Shown here one piece after another: positions 48,801 to 62,151 of a stretch of DNA of 64,000 nt (position 1 is its first letter; the number at the start of each line of letters is the position of its first letter). This DNA comes from Ceratopteris richardii. Taxonomy: Eukaryota; Streptophyta; Polypodiopsida; Polypodiales; Pteridaceae. The stretch covers positions 21,386,272 to 21,450,271 of the forward strand of contig CM035444.1 of NCBI GenBank assembly GCA_020310875.1. Direction: 5' to 3'. The translations under genes and the position numbers were made by a program. Under the pieces are notes generated by a model. It made no database searches and was not told where the DNA came from. It was given only the letters and a program-made list of their open reading frames with translations.

Positions 48801-51015
48801 TTGGTGTAATTGTTATGAGTTATGCTATGTTGACATCAAGTCCAGTCTATTTTCCAATGGAGAACATTTCTAGATGATGATTTATGTGAAGCGAAGTCGC
48901 TCTATCTCTTGGTTTCAAGAAAGCATGTCAAGAGCATTTAGTATGCAAATTAAAGAAAGCAATGTACTATGGACTCAAAAAAGCTTGATGAGCTTTGTAT
49001 GACAAAATGCATAGTTAATTTCTGCAGGATGGATTTCAAATAAACCCCTTAGCATCTACTCTTTATGTTCAGGTCGAAGAAGGTAAATCAATTATTTATA
49101 TTGATAACAAGCTGATAATAAATCTCAATAAGCAGCAAATCACTGGTTTAAGGATGATGATGAAGATGTTTGCTGTGATAGATAAGATGTGTGGAGAGTG
49201 ATTGATATGTCATGCTTAATGTTTTTCCTCACTTGTCCGACTGACTTTCTTCAGGTGTGAGCTATATCACAGGAACACCTATTTGAAAATTTATAATGGT
49301 TGCCCTATCATCTTCTTCATTATATTACAAAAAATTGAAGGAAACTACAATGTATGGAGATATGATCCTCATTGCTTTTAATAAAAGCTTGATTTCTTCC
49401 TCTAGGACTTTTTGCATTTCTGAGCCCTTCAGCCAAACCTCCCAAATTTATTTTATTGCTACTATAACTGCAAAAAAAACCAACTTTAAGAATCTTGTTA
49501 TTTTAGTTTTGAGATGATCTTGAGCAATTTCAACGGATTCTCTGAGCATATGTGGAATGAATATAGGCGGTTCCACTTTATTTTGTGATGAATGCTTTGT
49601 ATAAACTTAAGATTAACTAGGAAATATCACTTTCATTAGAGTCCAGGAGAGGGGGATGCTTTTAGATGCAACAGGGGGCCAGAGCTTATGTAGTTTTGTA
49701 CTGTGGGGAACATGCTTGCAGGATGCCACTCAGTCCTGCATACAAAGAGAAAAAAAGAAGTCTGTAAATCTATTGATAAGGGGTTTGCATTGAGAAGTTT
49801 TGAAGCTTTCTTTCCTATCATATACTAGTCTATGGGCTCCACTCCTTAATGCTGAACATAAGCTAATTTCTATTATGTCCTTTAGTAGTAACAAGGAGGC
49901 CTTTGACCTCAAACAAATAGAATTCTGTTTGTTACCATCTTCAAAGCTCAGTCTTCTTTCTATTTTAATTCTCTCGTTTGTTGAACATGGAGTAAGAAGA
50001 AGTTTTTTTCATTGTATGTAAGCTGGCAGTTTCACATGGAACAGGTCCTCAACGGAACATAAAAACTTCTTTTCTGAGCATTGCAGTAGAGATCAAGGTG
50101 AGAGCACAACTAATTAAATTTATCATATTTGAGGCCTGGCAGTTTTGAATATGCTGAAATCTGACTATATTTTAATTATTCTTAATTTTCAAATGCACAG
50201 CCAAAGTGTGGTTTTCTTCCCAATTCTGATCTCATAGTTGCTGAAAATTTTATAAAAAAGATAGTGCCTCGGTACACTATGCATCAAACTTTGAAGCATT
50301 ATGAGGGAAAGGTTGAAATTCCAGTTACAAAATTTTGCGTCTTGAGTCTTTCCGCTGGTTGAGATTTGATCGTCTTAGTTTTCTTGTTTGGCCTATTCAG
50401 GTTAAAAGGCTGAGTCAATATTCTCCACTTGATCTGTTCTCAGAAGATCTGGAAAGAATCAATCAAGCTGTCCATCATTTATTCAGTGTTCCACAAAACA
50501 ATTTACGCCTTTTTGTCGGTGGCACGGTTATTGACACATCCACCTCTGATTTGGATCATGAAGGCGTGAAGTGGCAGGTTCTGAATGCAGCATTGCAAGG
50601 ATGCATGCTACATGATGATGGGATTCAACCAGTAGAAGTTCTGAAAGAGCTTGTATCGCAAAGTTTACATAAAACAGATGTTCTAAAAAATTTGTTAGCA
50701 GCTCAGAAACTTGATATCGTTGACATTGAAGGGTCGATCCATGCATATAGAAAGCTCTCATCAAGAGAAGCAATGGACAGCTCACATGGAAGAGAATTAT
50801 CAGAGGATGAGTGCAAAAATTTTGAATTTCCAGATGGAATGAGCTTGTTACAATGTATAGAACTAGTTAGAAATTATTTGATAGCTGCGACAGCAAAGGA
50901 CTGCAGTCTGATGCTTACCTTTCAGCAAGTTCTGGATAATGAACCAGAGAACATGGATGTCAAATATCACAAAATCATCTTTTCTTCAAAGGCAAAACAT
51001 CCATTCCTCTTGAAG
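36714..51015 (+). CDS. IPK1: Inositol-pentakisphosphate 2-kinase (3' end outside window)
   Basis: IPK1 phosphorylates Ins(1,3,4,5,6)P5 at the 2-position to make InsP6 (phytate). This affects phosphate storage and signalling in cytosol and nucleus. Family signatures in order: N-lobe [18 protein letters not shown] (exon 1), [10 protein letters not shown] (exon 2), GPELVDPG and EFLEKIA (exons 2-3), ISDHSVF (exon 3), IAVEIKPKCGFLP (exons 4-5), [14 protein letters not shown] (exon 5), [34 protein letters not shown] and [14 protein letters not shown] (exon 6). Exons: 36714-36833, 42907-43131, 43244-43390 or 43397, possibly 43607-43640, 50030-50097, 50201-50311, 50401-51015. All introns have GT-AG ends and phases fit. 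About 431-440 codons are present; the C-terminal segment with the IDLDLKP-type motif is missing and must lie beyond the window. No internal stops, so the gene is probably functional. Confidence 0.92.
36834..39025 (+). other. IPK1 intron 1, first part
   Basis: The intron runs 36834-42906 (6,073 bp). In this part I see no gene, LTR or clear repeat; small open frames lack motifs. Confidence 0.6.
39026..41225 (-). pseudogene. Gypsy pol relic in IPK1 intron 1
   Basis: Minus-strand order: protease-RT linker and RT N-terminus at 40734-41063 ([40 protein letters not shown]), degraded RT 40380-40730, RNase H 40125-40319 ([27 protein letters not shown]), integrase core remains 39480-39660, and integrase 39046-39276 ([19 protein letters not shown]). 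It is the same family as the Gypsy at 26615-35717 (shared sequence around 41110-41200 and 28350-28440) and retains the RT/RNase H missing there. No LTRs were found. Confidence 0.78.
41226..41667. other. No recognised feature (intron 1)
   Basis: AT-rich DNA between two retroelement relics. TCTTAAGTCATG is duplicated in tandem near 41433-41457. Confidence 0.4.
41668..42770 (-). mobile_element. Copia family-1 3' fragment in IPK1 intron 1
   Basis: The 3' LTR is 41668-41898 (TGTTGGAGTTAG to ATATATCAACA, both termini intact), then the polypurine tract (minus-strand GGGGGGATT), then RNase H on the minus strand ([40 protein letters not shown]), ending in the late RT region near 42770 ([19 protein letters not shown]). 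The rest is lost. Its truncated end is only about 135 bp from the exon 2 splice acceptor. Confidence 0.82.
42907..43131 (+). CDS. IPK1: IPK1 exon 2
   Basis: Seventy-five codons, phase 0 at both ends; acceptor TTGTAG before [10 protein letters not shown] and donor GGG|GTGCGA after GPELVDPG. Joining exon 1 (DPFL) to VGKV restores the family's SSPxFVGKV pattern. Confidence 0.9.
43244..43390 (+). CDS. IPK1: IPK1 exon 3 (end uncertain)
   Basis: The acceptor TTTGTTCTGCAG precedes [14 protein letters not shown]; with exon 2 this gives the expected spacing GP..VD.G-5aa-S.EF. The exon continues through [13 protein letters not shown]. Two donors are possible: TTG|GTGGGA at 43391 (phase 0, pairing with a 34-nt microexon) or GAG|GTTCGA at 43398 (phase 1, pairing directly with exon 4). 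Intron 2 is only 112 bp. Confidence 0.85.
43607..43640 (+). CDS. IPK1: Candidate IPK1 microexon
   Basis: A 34-nt segment between a good acceptor (TTTATTGTTTTTAG) and a good donor (A|GTAAGAAG). It would enter in phase 0 from the 43391 donor and leave in phase 1, exactly what exon 4 needs. It would encode [11 protein letters not shown] plus one base, in the variable loop before IAVEIKPK. Homologues carry a short Ser/Gly-rich loop there. The direct join without it is also phase-compatible. Confidence 0.4.
43641..43970. other. Intron 3, unassigned partly open sequence
   Basis: Plus-strand frames stay open for 40-60 codons with several Cys/His residues (for example [20 protein letters not shown]) but are then closed by stops, and no family is recognised. 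It may be decayed coding sequence. Confidence 0.3.
43971..44330 (+). repeat. Two tandem 180-bp units
   Basis: CAATGGAGTGC at 43971 and again at 44151; the units stay alignable through TGTGCCAAATG, GGTCTGTTGATTTTTCTGTGG and CTAACAAGAGCA. The period is a multiple of three. Confidence 0.85.
44331..45300. other. No recognised feature (intron 3)
   Basis: No coding frame, LTR terminus or internal repeat seen. Confidence 0.4.
45301..45446 (+). repeat. Two tandem 73-bp units
   Basis: The TCTAGATTGGTGATCACAAT to TAGTGGAAGGT block is repeated almost perfectly with a 73-bp period, so the duplication is recent. Confidence 0.92.
45447..46223 (-). other. Decayed interior of a Copia-like element
   Basis: This lies inside the LTR at 46239 on the minus strand. 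Only short open stretches remain (for example [18 protein letters not shown] near 46020-46100). An internal Copia region is inferred from the LTR and primer site only. Confidence 0.35.
46224..47089 (-). repeat. 5' LTR and primer site of another LTR element
   Basis: On the minus strand a candidate LTR begins TGTTAGAAAATATG at 47089 and ends AAAACCAACA at 46239 (851 bp, TG...CA). It is followed by AT and the primer site TGGTATCAGAGC (antisense 46225-46236). The LTR does not match families 1-3. The matching 3' LTR was not found. Confidence 0.6.
47090..47352 (+). repeat. Direct repeat unit 1 (~260 bp)
   Basis: AATAACTTTAGGATAAATC to CCAATTTGTCATATCTAT recurs at 48207-48468 in the same orientation with moderate divergence. 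The copies bracket the (GGA)n tract. Confidence 0.85.
47772..47991 (+). repeat. (GGA)n-rich microsatellite
   Basis: A ~220-bp purine-only tract of GGA/GAG triplets with internal GGGGGAGG interruptions and GAA at the left edge. The Pro-, Ser- and Glu-run open frames across it are artefacts of the repeat. Confidence 0.95.
48207..48468 (+). repeat. Direct repeat unit 2 (~260 bp)
   Basis: Second copy of the 47090-47352 unit, ~1.1 kb downstream. Confidence 0.85.
48895..49125 (+). pseudogene. Copia RT scrap in IPK1 intron 3
   Basis: A decayed frame reads [17 protein letters not shown], then [20 protein letters not shown] and GKSIIYIDN, i.e. the KLKKALYGLKQAPRAWY to YVDD stretch of a Copia RT with the catalytic motif altered to YIDN. 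Confidence 0.6.
49126..50029 (+). other. End of IPK1 intron 3
   Basis: No further element recognised. A pyrimidine-rich stretch and TATGTAAGCTGGCAG form the exon 4 acceptor. Confidence 0.5.
50030..50097 (+). CDS. IPK1: IPK1 exon 4
   Basis: Sixty-eight nt, entering in phase 1 and leaving in phase 0 with donor AAG|GTGAGAG. It encodes [22 protein letters not shown]; the IAVEIK end joins exon 5 (PKCGFLP) to rebuild the invariant EIKPKCGF of the family, whose lysines contact nucleotide/substrate in the plant enzyme. Confidence 0.85.
50201..50311 (+). CDS. IPK1: IPK1 exon 5
   Basis: Thirty-seven codons, phase 0 to 0; acceptor AAATGCACAG, donor AAG|GTTGAA. It encodes [20 protein letters not shown] and [14 protein letters not shown]. 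Introns 4 and 5 are 103 and 89 bp. Confidence 0.9.
50401..51015 (+). CDS. IPK1: IPK1 exon 6
   Basis: Two hundred and five codons, phase 0; acceptor GCCTATTCAG, donor AAG|GTGATA. Motifs: YSPLDLFSE (exon residues 7-15), [11 protein letters not shown] (31-41), [14 protein letters not shown] (103-116) and [12 protein letters not shown] (161-172), whose Asp corresponds to the proposed catalytic Asp of the Arabidopsis enzyme. The segment between HAY and FPDG lacks the Cys-x2-Cys pair seen in angiosperm IPK1. Confidence 0.92.
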
Positions 51016-51196
51016 GTGATATGCTTTCTAAATTATAAATTTGTTAATGGAGTTGCACTCTGCATTCTACGCTTAGACACCAGAGAATCACTTCCTCGAT
51101 AAGATAGTGTGCTAGATAAATTCATTTAAGAACATTTCTTTAATATCTCTTTCAAGTGAAATGATTCTCCAACATGGAAGCTAGATAGAGGTAAAT

Positions 51197-51509
51197 TTAT
51201 ATTGTTCTAGGCAATTGAGTCATATTCTCGGTGCATACACATTGCATTTTCCGTATGCCTTTAATCGACTTGACATGCAATTTGCTTCTCAATTCAGGCC
51301 TTATATGCACAAATGCATCACAACCAAAGAAGTGTAGGTGGTCATATGAAGCGGGTTTTCCATACCAAACTTCTTGAGGGATGCCACCTTTCAAGAACAT
51401 TTGAGGGGATCAACTCCATACATATAGTGTAGTTTTTAAGTTCTCTCCCCAAAAATCCTTAGGGAGATTAGCTATGACAACATGCATCTCACCCTTTCAC
51501 AAAGAGTTC
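51197..51509 (-). pseudogene. Copia integrase C-terminal fragment
   Basis: Minus-strand frame 51400-51197 reads LKGGIPQEVWYGKPASYDHL, HFFGCDAFVHIRPELRSKL; upstream (to 51509) a broken frame gives NLPKDFWGENLKT. This is the integrase end of a Copia polyprotein. It is cut at 51510 by an LTR. Confidence 0.7.
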
Positions 51510-51819
51510 TGTTATAGTGGTCTACATAGACCATCACATGTGTGTGTGGGACAAGGGCTAAGCATAGCCCAGGTCCCTAGCTCGGGGATACAAGGTCCCT
51601 AGCTCGAGGGATATCCTAGGGTGCATGAAGGGTAATGGGAATGAGTGTGCATGATGGCCACATGTCCACAATAGAGCATTCCAGATCATTGCAATTTTAG
51701 GTGCAAGAGGATATAAATGATGGGATGTGAGTTGCACACACAACATTCATATTTTGATTTCAAGCCTTGTTCTTCTTTGAGAGATTTTATGAATAAGTCT
51801 TATACTTGGTATCAGAGCC
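51510..51819 (+). repeat. LTR end plus primer site, Gypsy-LTR-related
   Basis: A block from about 51510 (TGTTATAGTGG) to ~51804 resembles the reverse complement of the Gypsy LTR (GGGACAAGG, AAGCTCG-like, GCATGATGGCCACATGT, ATAAATGATGGGATG). TGGTATCAGAGCC follows at 51807-51819, an intact Met-tRNA-type primer site. It is the 5' LTR of a plus-strand element whose interior is not recognisable. Confidence 0.6.
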
Positions 51820-53163
51820 ATTTCAAAAGGCCAAAGAAGATTTTTTCGTGAATTTTTTCGGCTGCTGCCTTTGGGATCGTCGTCTTCGACCTTGGAAGCC
51901 GATATCGATGGGAGAGATACTAGAGCTTTTACATAAAAAGTAGGGGAGGAAGAGGCCCCTAAGAGAAACCCAAAGGCCCCCTTAAGGAGCCTGGTGAATG
52001 GGAACGATGCCCAAGGCTAGCACAACCGCGAAGCACGCACGGTGCCCAACACATCATCAGAGAGACCACTTGTGAACAATGCTCACACTTGGAGAGGGTG
52101 AGAGAACTTTCTTCTCTATGTTCCTCCCCTCTCTTGGATGCTATACATGAGTATGGAGCTCCTTATATACCCGATTTGCGCACTGAGAAGCTACTATATG
52201 GGGTAATTTGAGATGCTTGCATGCACATTTCACCTTGGAAGCGTATGAGAGGAGAAGGGAGCAAGCTAGTCTTCATATATCCCCTCTAATAGGGCATATC
52301 TAGAGCACCTAACCTCACTATTTTGGGCATAACTCCTTCAATACTTGTCCAAATGGAGTGATTTCATTTGCTATGCAATCTTGACTTAGAGAGCTATCCA
52401 ATGAGTACCTGGAAGATATCATTTGGCCACATTCAACCACTTCCACGGAGCTTCAAAGTTGACTTTCCATAGTCAAAGAGCTTCATTGAAGGACCCTTTT
52501 GACATGAGGACGATCGAGGTTCACTTGAAGACACAAGAGGTCTGATTGGCGATACTTGAAGACCCAAGAGGAGGGATTGACGAGACTTGAAGACTCAAGA
52601 GGACTTTACTTGCAAGTGGATTTCATGATACTAAAGATAAGTTTTCTTGTGAATACATGCATTTCTACTCTTTTTTATACATCATTTGGCATCTAGGATA
52701 AGCATTGGCACTTTTTATATGCATGTATGCTTACTTGTATGCTTGTCAATCTCTACACTTTTAGTAAAAGTAGGATGATAGCATAGTTTCTTGCATGTAC
52801 GGTGAGGGAAAAGTGAGAACATCTAGTGTTCTTATGAGATTTATTTGTGTTGCAAGCATGTTTATAATTGTACATGGAGTGTAGTGTCCTCGGTTATTTT
52901 GGTTGTATATTATGTACCGGCAAGCACACTTGTCTTTAAGTGTGTATAGAGCACTTGGTTAAATTTTTTCAGATTGTAAATTTACTCCCAAAATGTTTGT
53001 CAAAATTTTTAAAAAATTTGCATGCTTGGTTATTCGATGCATAAAAGTAGAGGGCATACTAATAGTGTTTGTTGATTTTGTTGTTCTTTTATGCAAAGGC
53101 TTGTGTTTTGCTAGTTTTCTCTTCCACAATTTATATTAGGTGTACATAAAAACATATAAAAAG
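51820..53163. other. Leader-like sequence, no gene seen
   Basis: This follows the primer site at 51807. There are no open frames with motifs. It includes a near-duplicated GACACAAGAGGTCTGATTG / GACCCAAGAGGAGGGATTG pair near 52520-52600. Confidence 0.4.
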
Positions 53164-58126
<4,963 letters not shown>

Positions 58127-58364
58127 ACTTTTTAACGTCTATTAGAGGCCAAAATCGGCCTATGAGACAAAACATATACATCAGTATGATCCAATCCACT
58201 GTGATCCAAAACGAAAATAAAGTGTGAGTACTGCAAACGGGTATAAAAGGAGGGATAGTAGCTAGCATCAAGGGTGTGGGGTGCTATGGGTATGCACTCT
58301 ATATGCTCCATGGGTGAGATACAAATATGATATGCGTAGGGAGGGGAGGGGAGGCCCGATGGTA

Positions 58365-61133
58365 TCACAACCCCCTAAATGCCTGGAGTGGGTGTAGGAT
58401 ATAATGCATCGGTGGGTAAGGCATCATGGCGATCCTCAAAATGCTCTGGGCGTCCAAATCGATAGGGGTGCGCTGCTGACGTCTCTGTATCTCCATGTCA
58501 TGGCGTGCGTGAATCGCCTGAATCTCTCTCTGATGTGGACGAGCTCTCCGGACAAGGGGTCTCGGTCGTCGACGCTGTCGTCTAAGCTCCTCTGCTCTGT
58601 GTAATGTGACACCCCGCATCGAGCTGGGCCCCCGAGTGTATGTGGGTCTGAAAAAATCTGTAATATAAGTCTGAGGGGGGGCGGTCAGGTGTATCTCCAT
58701 CTTCTGCTGGAGGAGTGATGCGCGACGGTGCTGGAGCTCTACTAGGAAACGACCTAGAGGGCGCTGGTCCTCTGTCCCCAATAAAGCCCTGATCTCTCTA
58801 GGCCCCCTAAAGAGTTGTGGGTAGCGGTCTCTGATGTCCTCATATGCCTGGCATCTACATGTGTAGTGCTCCTCGTCCTCCACCTCCTCTCTACATATCC
58901 TGCATAATCGCTCATCCCTGGGGGTATGTGTGGCTTGCCCAATCTCAATCTCGAGTTGGTGTGATGATACTCTGAGCTGCCCAATGGCCACTCTCTCAGC
59001 TGGTGCCATATATGTATCCATGTATCGTGGTCTCTGAATGAAACCATCCGCTGTCACAGTCAAGAAGTGCTCTCTGTAGTGTTGCCTCTTTGTGGGAAGA
59101 GGCTCCCGTGGTGCTATCCATGTCTCCCTGACGTGTATCTGTAGTAGGTCCTGACGGATGATCCTATTCCTCTCCGAACGAGAGAGGGTAATGTGGGGGG
59201 AAGAGAGGTCATACTGAAAAGGGGGGAGATCCGTAATGCTCATGCCATGGTCTTCTAACCATTGGTAAGTCTGTGCATACCATACTCTCTCATGCCCTGT
59301 CTCTGCCAAATGTCTAGAGCTCTCAAATGCAAGCCTGGTGAGTCGGCTAGTGGGGAGCTCTCTGACTCTCAGAATAAAGGTCACCAACTGGAAGAGGGCC
59401 TCCACTAGCATCGGTGGTGTGCCAAGCTTAGCTCGTATAATGTCATGTGGAACGGAGGGCTTGCTGCGCAGCAAGCGTGATATCATGGTGATCTGGGGCC
59501 TCTCAATCTGCGTCCACATCGCCTCTGTGATCCCTGGTGCCCATACTGCTGCTGCGTACATCAATGCGGGTGTCACTAGAGTGTCAAAGAGCCACGCCTT
59601 AGTCAGGGGCTCCTGAAAATGTGTCTGAAAGCAGCGTCTCTCCAATCCTGCAAGTGCCGCATAACCTCGCGTCAATCTATCTCTCGCAGCCTGTGCCATG
59701 GAGAATACCCCTGTGCTGCCCGAGAAGGTGATACCTAGGTAGACGTAGGAGTCCACTACCTCTATCTGTCCTCCAGCTGCCGTGAAAGAGGCGCGATGGC
59801 GTACCGTCCTGGAGGTATGGAAGATCATGACCTTGGTCTTGCCAAGGTTCACTGTGAGTCCTCTCTCCATGCAAAAGGTATCGAGCGCCTGTAAATGTGA
59901 CTGCAACCCCTCCTGTGACTCTGAGAGCATGACAATGTCATCAGCATATAATAGGATATGTACTGGCGTACCTCCGAGGTCTCCTCCTCGCCCTCCTGCT
60001 CGCTGTATATACTCCGTGATCTCGTCGATGTAGAGACCGAAGAGAGTGGGTGAGAGAGGGCAACCTTGTTTCACACCAATGGTGCTAACGAGGCTGTCTG
60101 ATAGACCGCCGGGGCAGCGTACCCTGCCTGTGACTTGTGCATACAAAGCGTGGATGGCCCATAGCATGTCTGATGGAAGCTGTAACTCCTGGAGCCTCCG
60201 TAGTAGTCTCTCTCGAGGGACCATGTCGAAGGCTTTGCGGAAATCCACAAAGCAACAGTATAGTCTCTGCTTCCTCGCCTTCGCGCTCTCAATCAAGCAA
60301 CGAAGCACGAAGATGTGGTCGATGGTGGAGAAAGTGCGGCGGAAGCCTGCCTGGCCGGGTGCTCTAATCCCCGCTGCCTCAGCGTGTGTACTGAGCTCTG
60401 CCTCTAGTACCGCCCCATAGATCTTGGCCAGGATATGGCCTATCATAATAGTCCTGTAGTTCCCTGGGTCCATCATATCGCCGGACTTATGGATAGGCGT
60501 AATGGTATGCATAGTCCATGAGTCGGGTAATCCCTCAACCAAAGCATGGTTGAAGAGATGGGCGATCAAGTGGGAAACTACATCTGCTGCGTATATAAAG
60601 TGCTCTCCCTGTAGCCCCGTGTGGTCTGCTGAACGGCCATGCTGTAGCCTATGGATGGCCTGTCGTACCATGCCTGCTGTGAAGAGGGTGGATATCACCG
60701 GACGCGGTGTGGAAGGAATCGGTAATGGTGGCTGTCCTGGGACGTCATATAACCTCTGGGCATAGGTGTGCCAAGTCCAAGGATCTGCTATGGGTGTAGG
60801 TGGACGTGGTTCACATAGTGCCCTCCACGCGGTGGCACAATCCCTACTCATGAGAAGGTCGATCAACTCTGCCTCCTGTCGCTCCTCGAAAGCTCGCCGC
60901 TTCCGGCGTGTGAGGGCTCGCATCTGTCGTCGTGCCTCCCTCTCTGTGATGGATCCCAAGATACTCTGTGCTCTGAGATGTCGGTATAGTCGCCTACACT
61001 CCTCATCGTACCATCTATTCTGGGGTGTATGCCCTAGCCGTGTCGGATGTGCAGTGCTGTGGGTGGTGTATGGGAAGCTGAGAGTAGCGGATGTATGGAG
61101 GATCGAGGAGAAGTGGGCGGTGAGGGTGTCCAA
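58365..61133 (-). CDS. LINE reverse transcriptase with C-terminal zinc finger
   Basis: A 922-codon open frame. Residues 1-190 are the endonuclease-RT linker (RWYDEECRRLYRHLRAQ, then a basic RRQMRALTRRKRRAFEE region). RT motifs: HTITPIHKSGDMMDPGNYRT (209-228), FVDFRKAFD (295-303), GVKQGCPLSPTLFGLYID (353-370), catalytic YADD (396-399), and GLTVNLGKTKVM beyond. A finger C-x2-C-x8-H-x4-C (C744, C747, H756, C761) matches the nucleic-acid-binding knob found after the RT in several LINE clades. It would reverse-transcribe element RNA at a nicked target. The real translation start is probably upstream in the endonuclease frame; the first Met here merely follows the 2-nt frameshift. The clade cannot be assigned by eye. 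Confidence 0.9.
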   Translation of the reverse strand: MDTLTAHFSSILHTSATLSFPYTTHSTAHPTRLGHTPQNRWYDEECRRLYRHLRAQSILGSITEREARRQMRALTRRKRRAFEERQEAELIDLLMSRDCATAWRALCEPRPPTPIADPWTWHTYAQRLYDVPGQPPLPIPSTPRPVISTLFTAGMVRQAIHRLQHGRSADHTGLQGEHFIYAADVVSHLIAHLFNHALVEGLPDSWTMHTITPIHKSGDMMDPGNYRTIMIGHILAKIYGAVLEAELSTHAEAAGIRAPGQAGFRRTFSTIDHIFVLRCLIESAKARKQRLYCCFVDFRKAFDMVPRERLLRRLQELQLPSDMLWAIHALYAQVTGRVRCPGGLSDSLVSTIGVKQGCPLSPTLFGLYIDEITEYIQRAGGRGGDLGGTPVHILLYADDIVMLSESQEGLQSHLQALDTFCMERGLTVNLGKTKVMIFHTSRTVRHRASFTAAGGQIEVVDSYVYLGITFSGSTGVFSMAQAARDRLTRGYAALAGLERRCFQTHFQEPLTKAWLFDTLVTPALMYAAAVWAPGITEAMWTQIERPQITMISRLLRSKPSVPHDIIRAKLGTPPMLVEALFQLVTFILRVRELPTSRLTRLAFESSRHLAETGHERVWYAQTYQWLEDHGMSITDLPPFQYDLSSPHITLSRSERNRIIRQDLLQIHVRETWIAPREPLPTKRQHYREHFLTVTADGFIQRPRYMDTYMAPAERVAIGQLRVSSHQLEIEIGQATHTPRDERLCRICREEVEDEEHYTCRCQAYEDIRDRYPQLFRGPREIRALLGTEDQRPLGRFLVELQHRRASLLQQKMEIHLTAPPQTYITDFFRPTYTRGPSSMRGVTLHRAEELRRQRRRPRPLVRRARPHQREIQAIHARHDMEIQRRQQRTPIDLDAQSILRIAMMPYPPMHYILHPLQAFRGL

Positions 61134-61179
61134 GGAGGCAGAGGGATCAAGGGAGTAGATGCGCTCTCGAACATGGGAG

Positions 61180-61956
61180 CTAGATATGTGCTAGCTCATG
61201 TCTAAAGTGAATGGTGGTACGGGCTCGTGGCTGTATGGTGACGGGGTGGGGTATGCATGGTGAGCCGCGAATGGATAGGGCAAGATATGCGTGATCAGCT
61301 CCAATCGGTAAGGGTGGGATAGTGAATGAGGTGATCAGATGTGTCGCCTCCGGAGGTCCGATAACATAGTCTACCACACTGCCCCCCTGTGGTGTCGTGG
61401 GTGGAATGCAGGTGAGACCGCGCGAGGTGGGCCAGCTCTCCATCCCATTATATATAACGAGACGGTGTGCTGCTCCCATCTGGAGTAAGTGTCGGCCATA
61501 TAAGGTGGGTGTGGCGGTGTCGGCTGAGGCTCTGAGTGTAGGTATGTCCTCTATGGTACGAAGCATCTCAGGGTCGTCAAAGTCGTAGATATCACACTGG
61601 TGGCTCTGAGTGCGGGCATTGAAGTCTCCTACAAGGAAGACTTCACCCATCCCGGTATACTCCATAATCGTGTCACTGAGGCAGTCATATGGCGATGTGG
61701 TGTCTGGTCCCTCCCCTCCTGATAGCTGCTCAGGGGAATGTGTGAAGCGTGAACCAATGGGTGCAATATAGCATACGGCGAAGTACGCTGCTCTCTCCTC
61801 TGATAGCTGCAAGCGTATCCACATGAAACGTGCCTCTGGGTCTCTGGCTACCACCTGTACCCTGTGCTGTAACGACTGTCTATAGAGCACGGCTACTCCT
61901 CCTGATCCTCGTGTGGTGTGCTTTCTCATCTGGCGGCGATGAGCTGACTCCCACAT
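61180..61956 (-). CDS. LINE apurinic-type endonuclease (5'-truncated)
   Basis: A 258-codon frame encoding the last two thirds of an exonuclease-endonuclease-phosphatase fold: SGGVAVLYRQSL, RFMWIRLQLS, YFAVCYIAPIGS, the catalytic LVGDFNART, SVVDYVIGPP and ADHAYLALSI (the usual S-D-H appears as A-D-H). The N-terminal strand with the catalytic Asn is absent, and the catalytic Glu (QETH-type motif) lies at or just beyond the (TC)n border. The enzyme would nick the target for reverse transcription. It runs into the RT frame except for the 2-nt loss near 61182; in copy A the two are continuous at that place. Confidence 0.85.
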   Translation of the reverse strand: MWESAHRRQMRKHTTRGSGGVAVLYRQSLQHRVQVVARDPEARFMWIRLQLSEERAAYFAVCYIAPIGSRFTHSPEQLSGGEGPDTTSPYDCLSDTIMEYTGMGEVFLVGDFNARTQSHQCDIYDFDDPEMLRTIEDIPTLRASADTATPTLYGRHLLQMGAAHRLVIYNGMESWPTSRGLTCIPPTTPQGGSVVDYVIGPPEATHLITSFTIPPLPIGADHAYLALSIRGSPCIPHPVTIQPRARTTIHFRHELAHI

Positions 61957-61997
61957 ATAGCCCGCAATCCTCGGTAGGCTCCTCCCCGGGCTCTCGT

Positions 61998-62151
<154 letters not shown>

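Larger units (their letters stand above)
58127..61997 (-). mobile_element. LINE copy B (near-intact endonuclease-RT)
   Basis: A 3.87-kb non-LTR element in the same orientation as copies A and C, bounded on both sides by GA/TC microsatellite. It differs from A by scattered substitutions and small indels. Its open frames are long. The only obvious lesion between endonuclease and RT is a 2-nt loss near 61182 (GAGCTAGATAT versus GAGCTATAGATAT in A). No ORF1 or endonuclease N-terminus is present. It is noticeably more GC-rich than the surrounding intron. Confidence 0.9.

Noticed and set aside
58127..61997. Horizontal transfer of the LINE because of its different base composition
   Set aside because: Higher GC can simply mean a young insertion not yet eroded by methylation-driven mutation; no phylogenetic evidence is available here.
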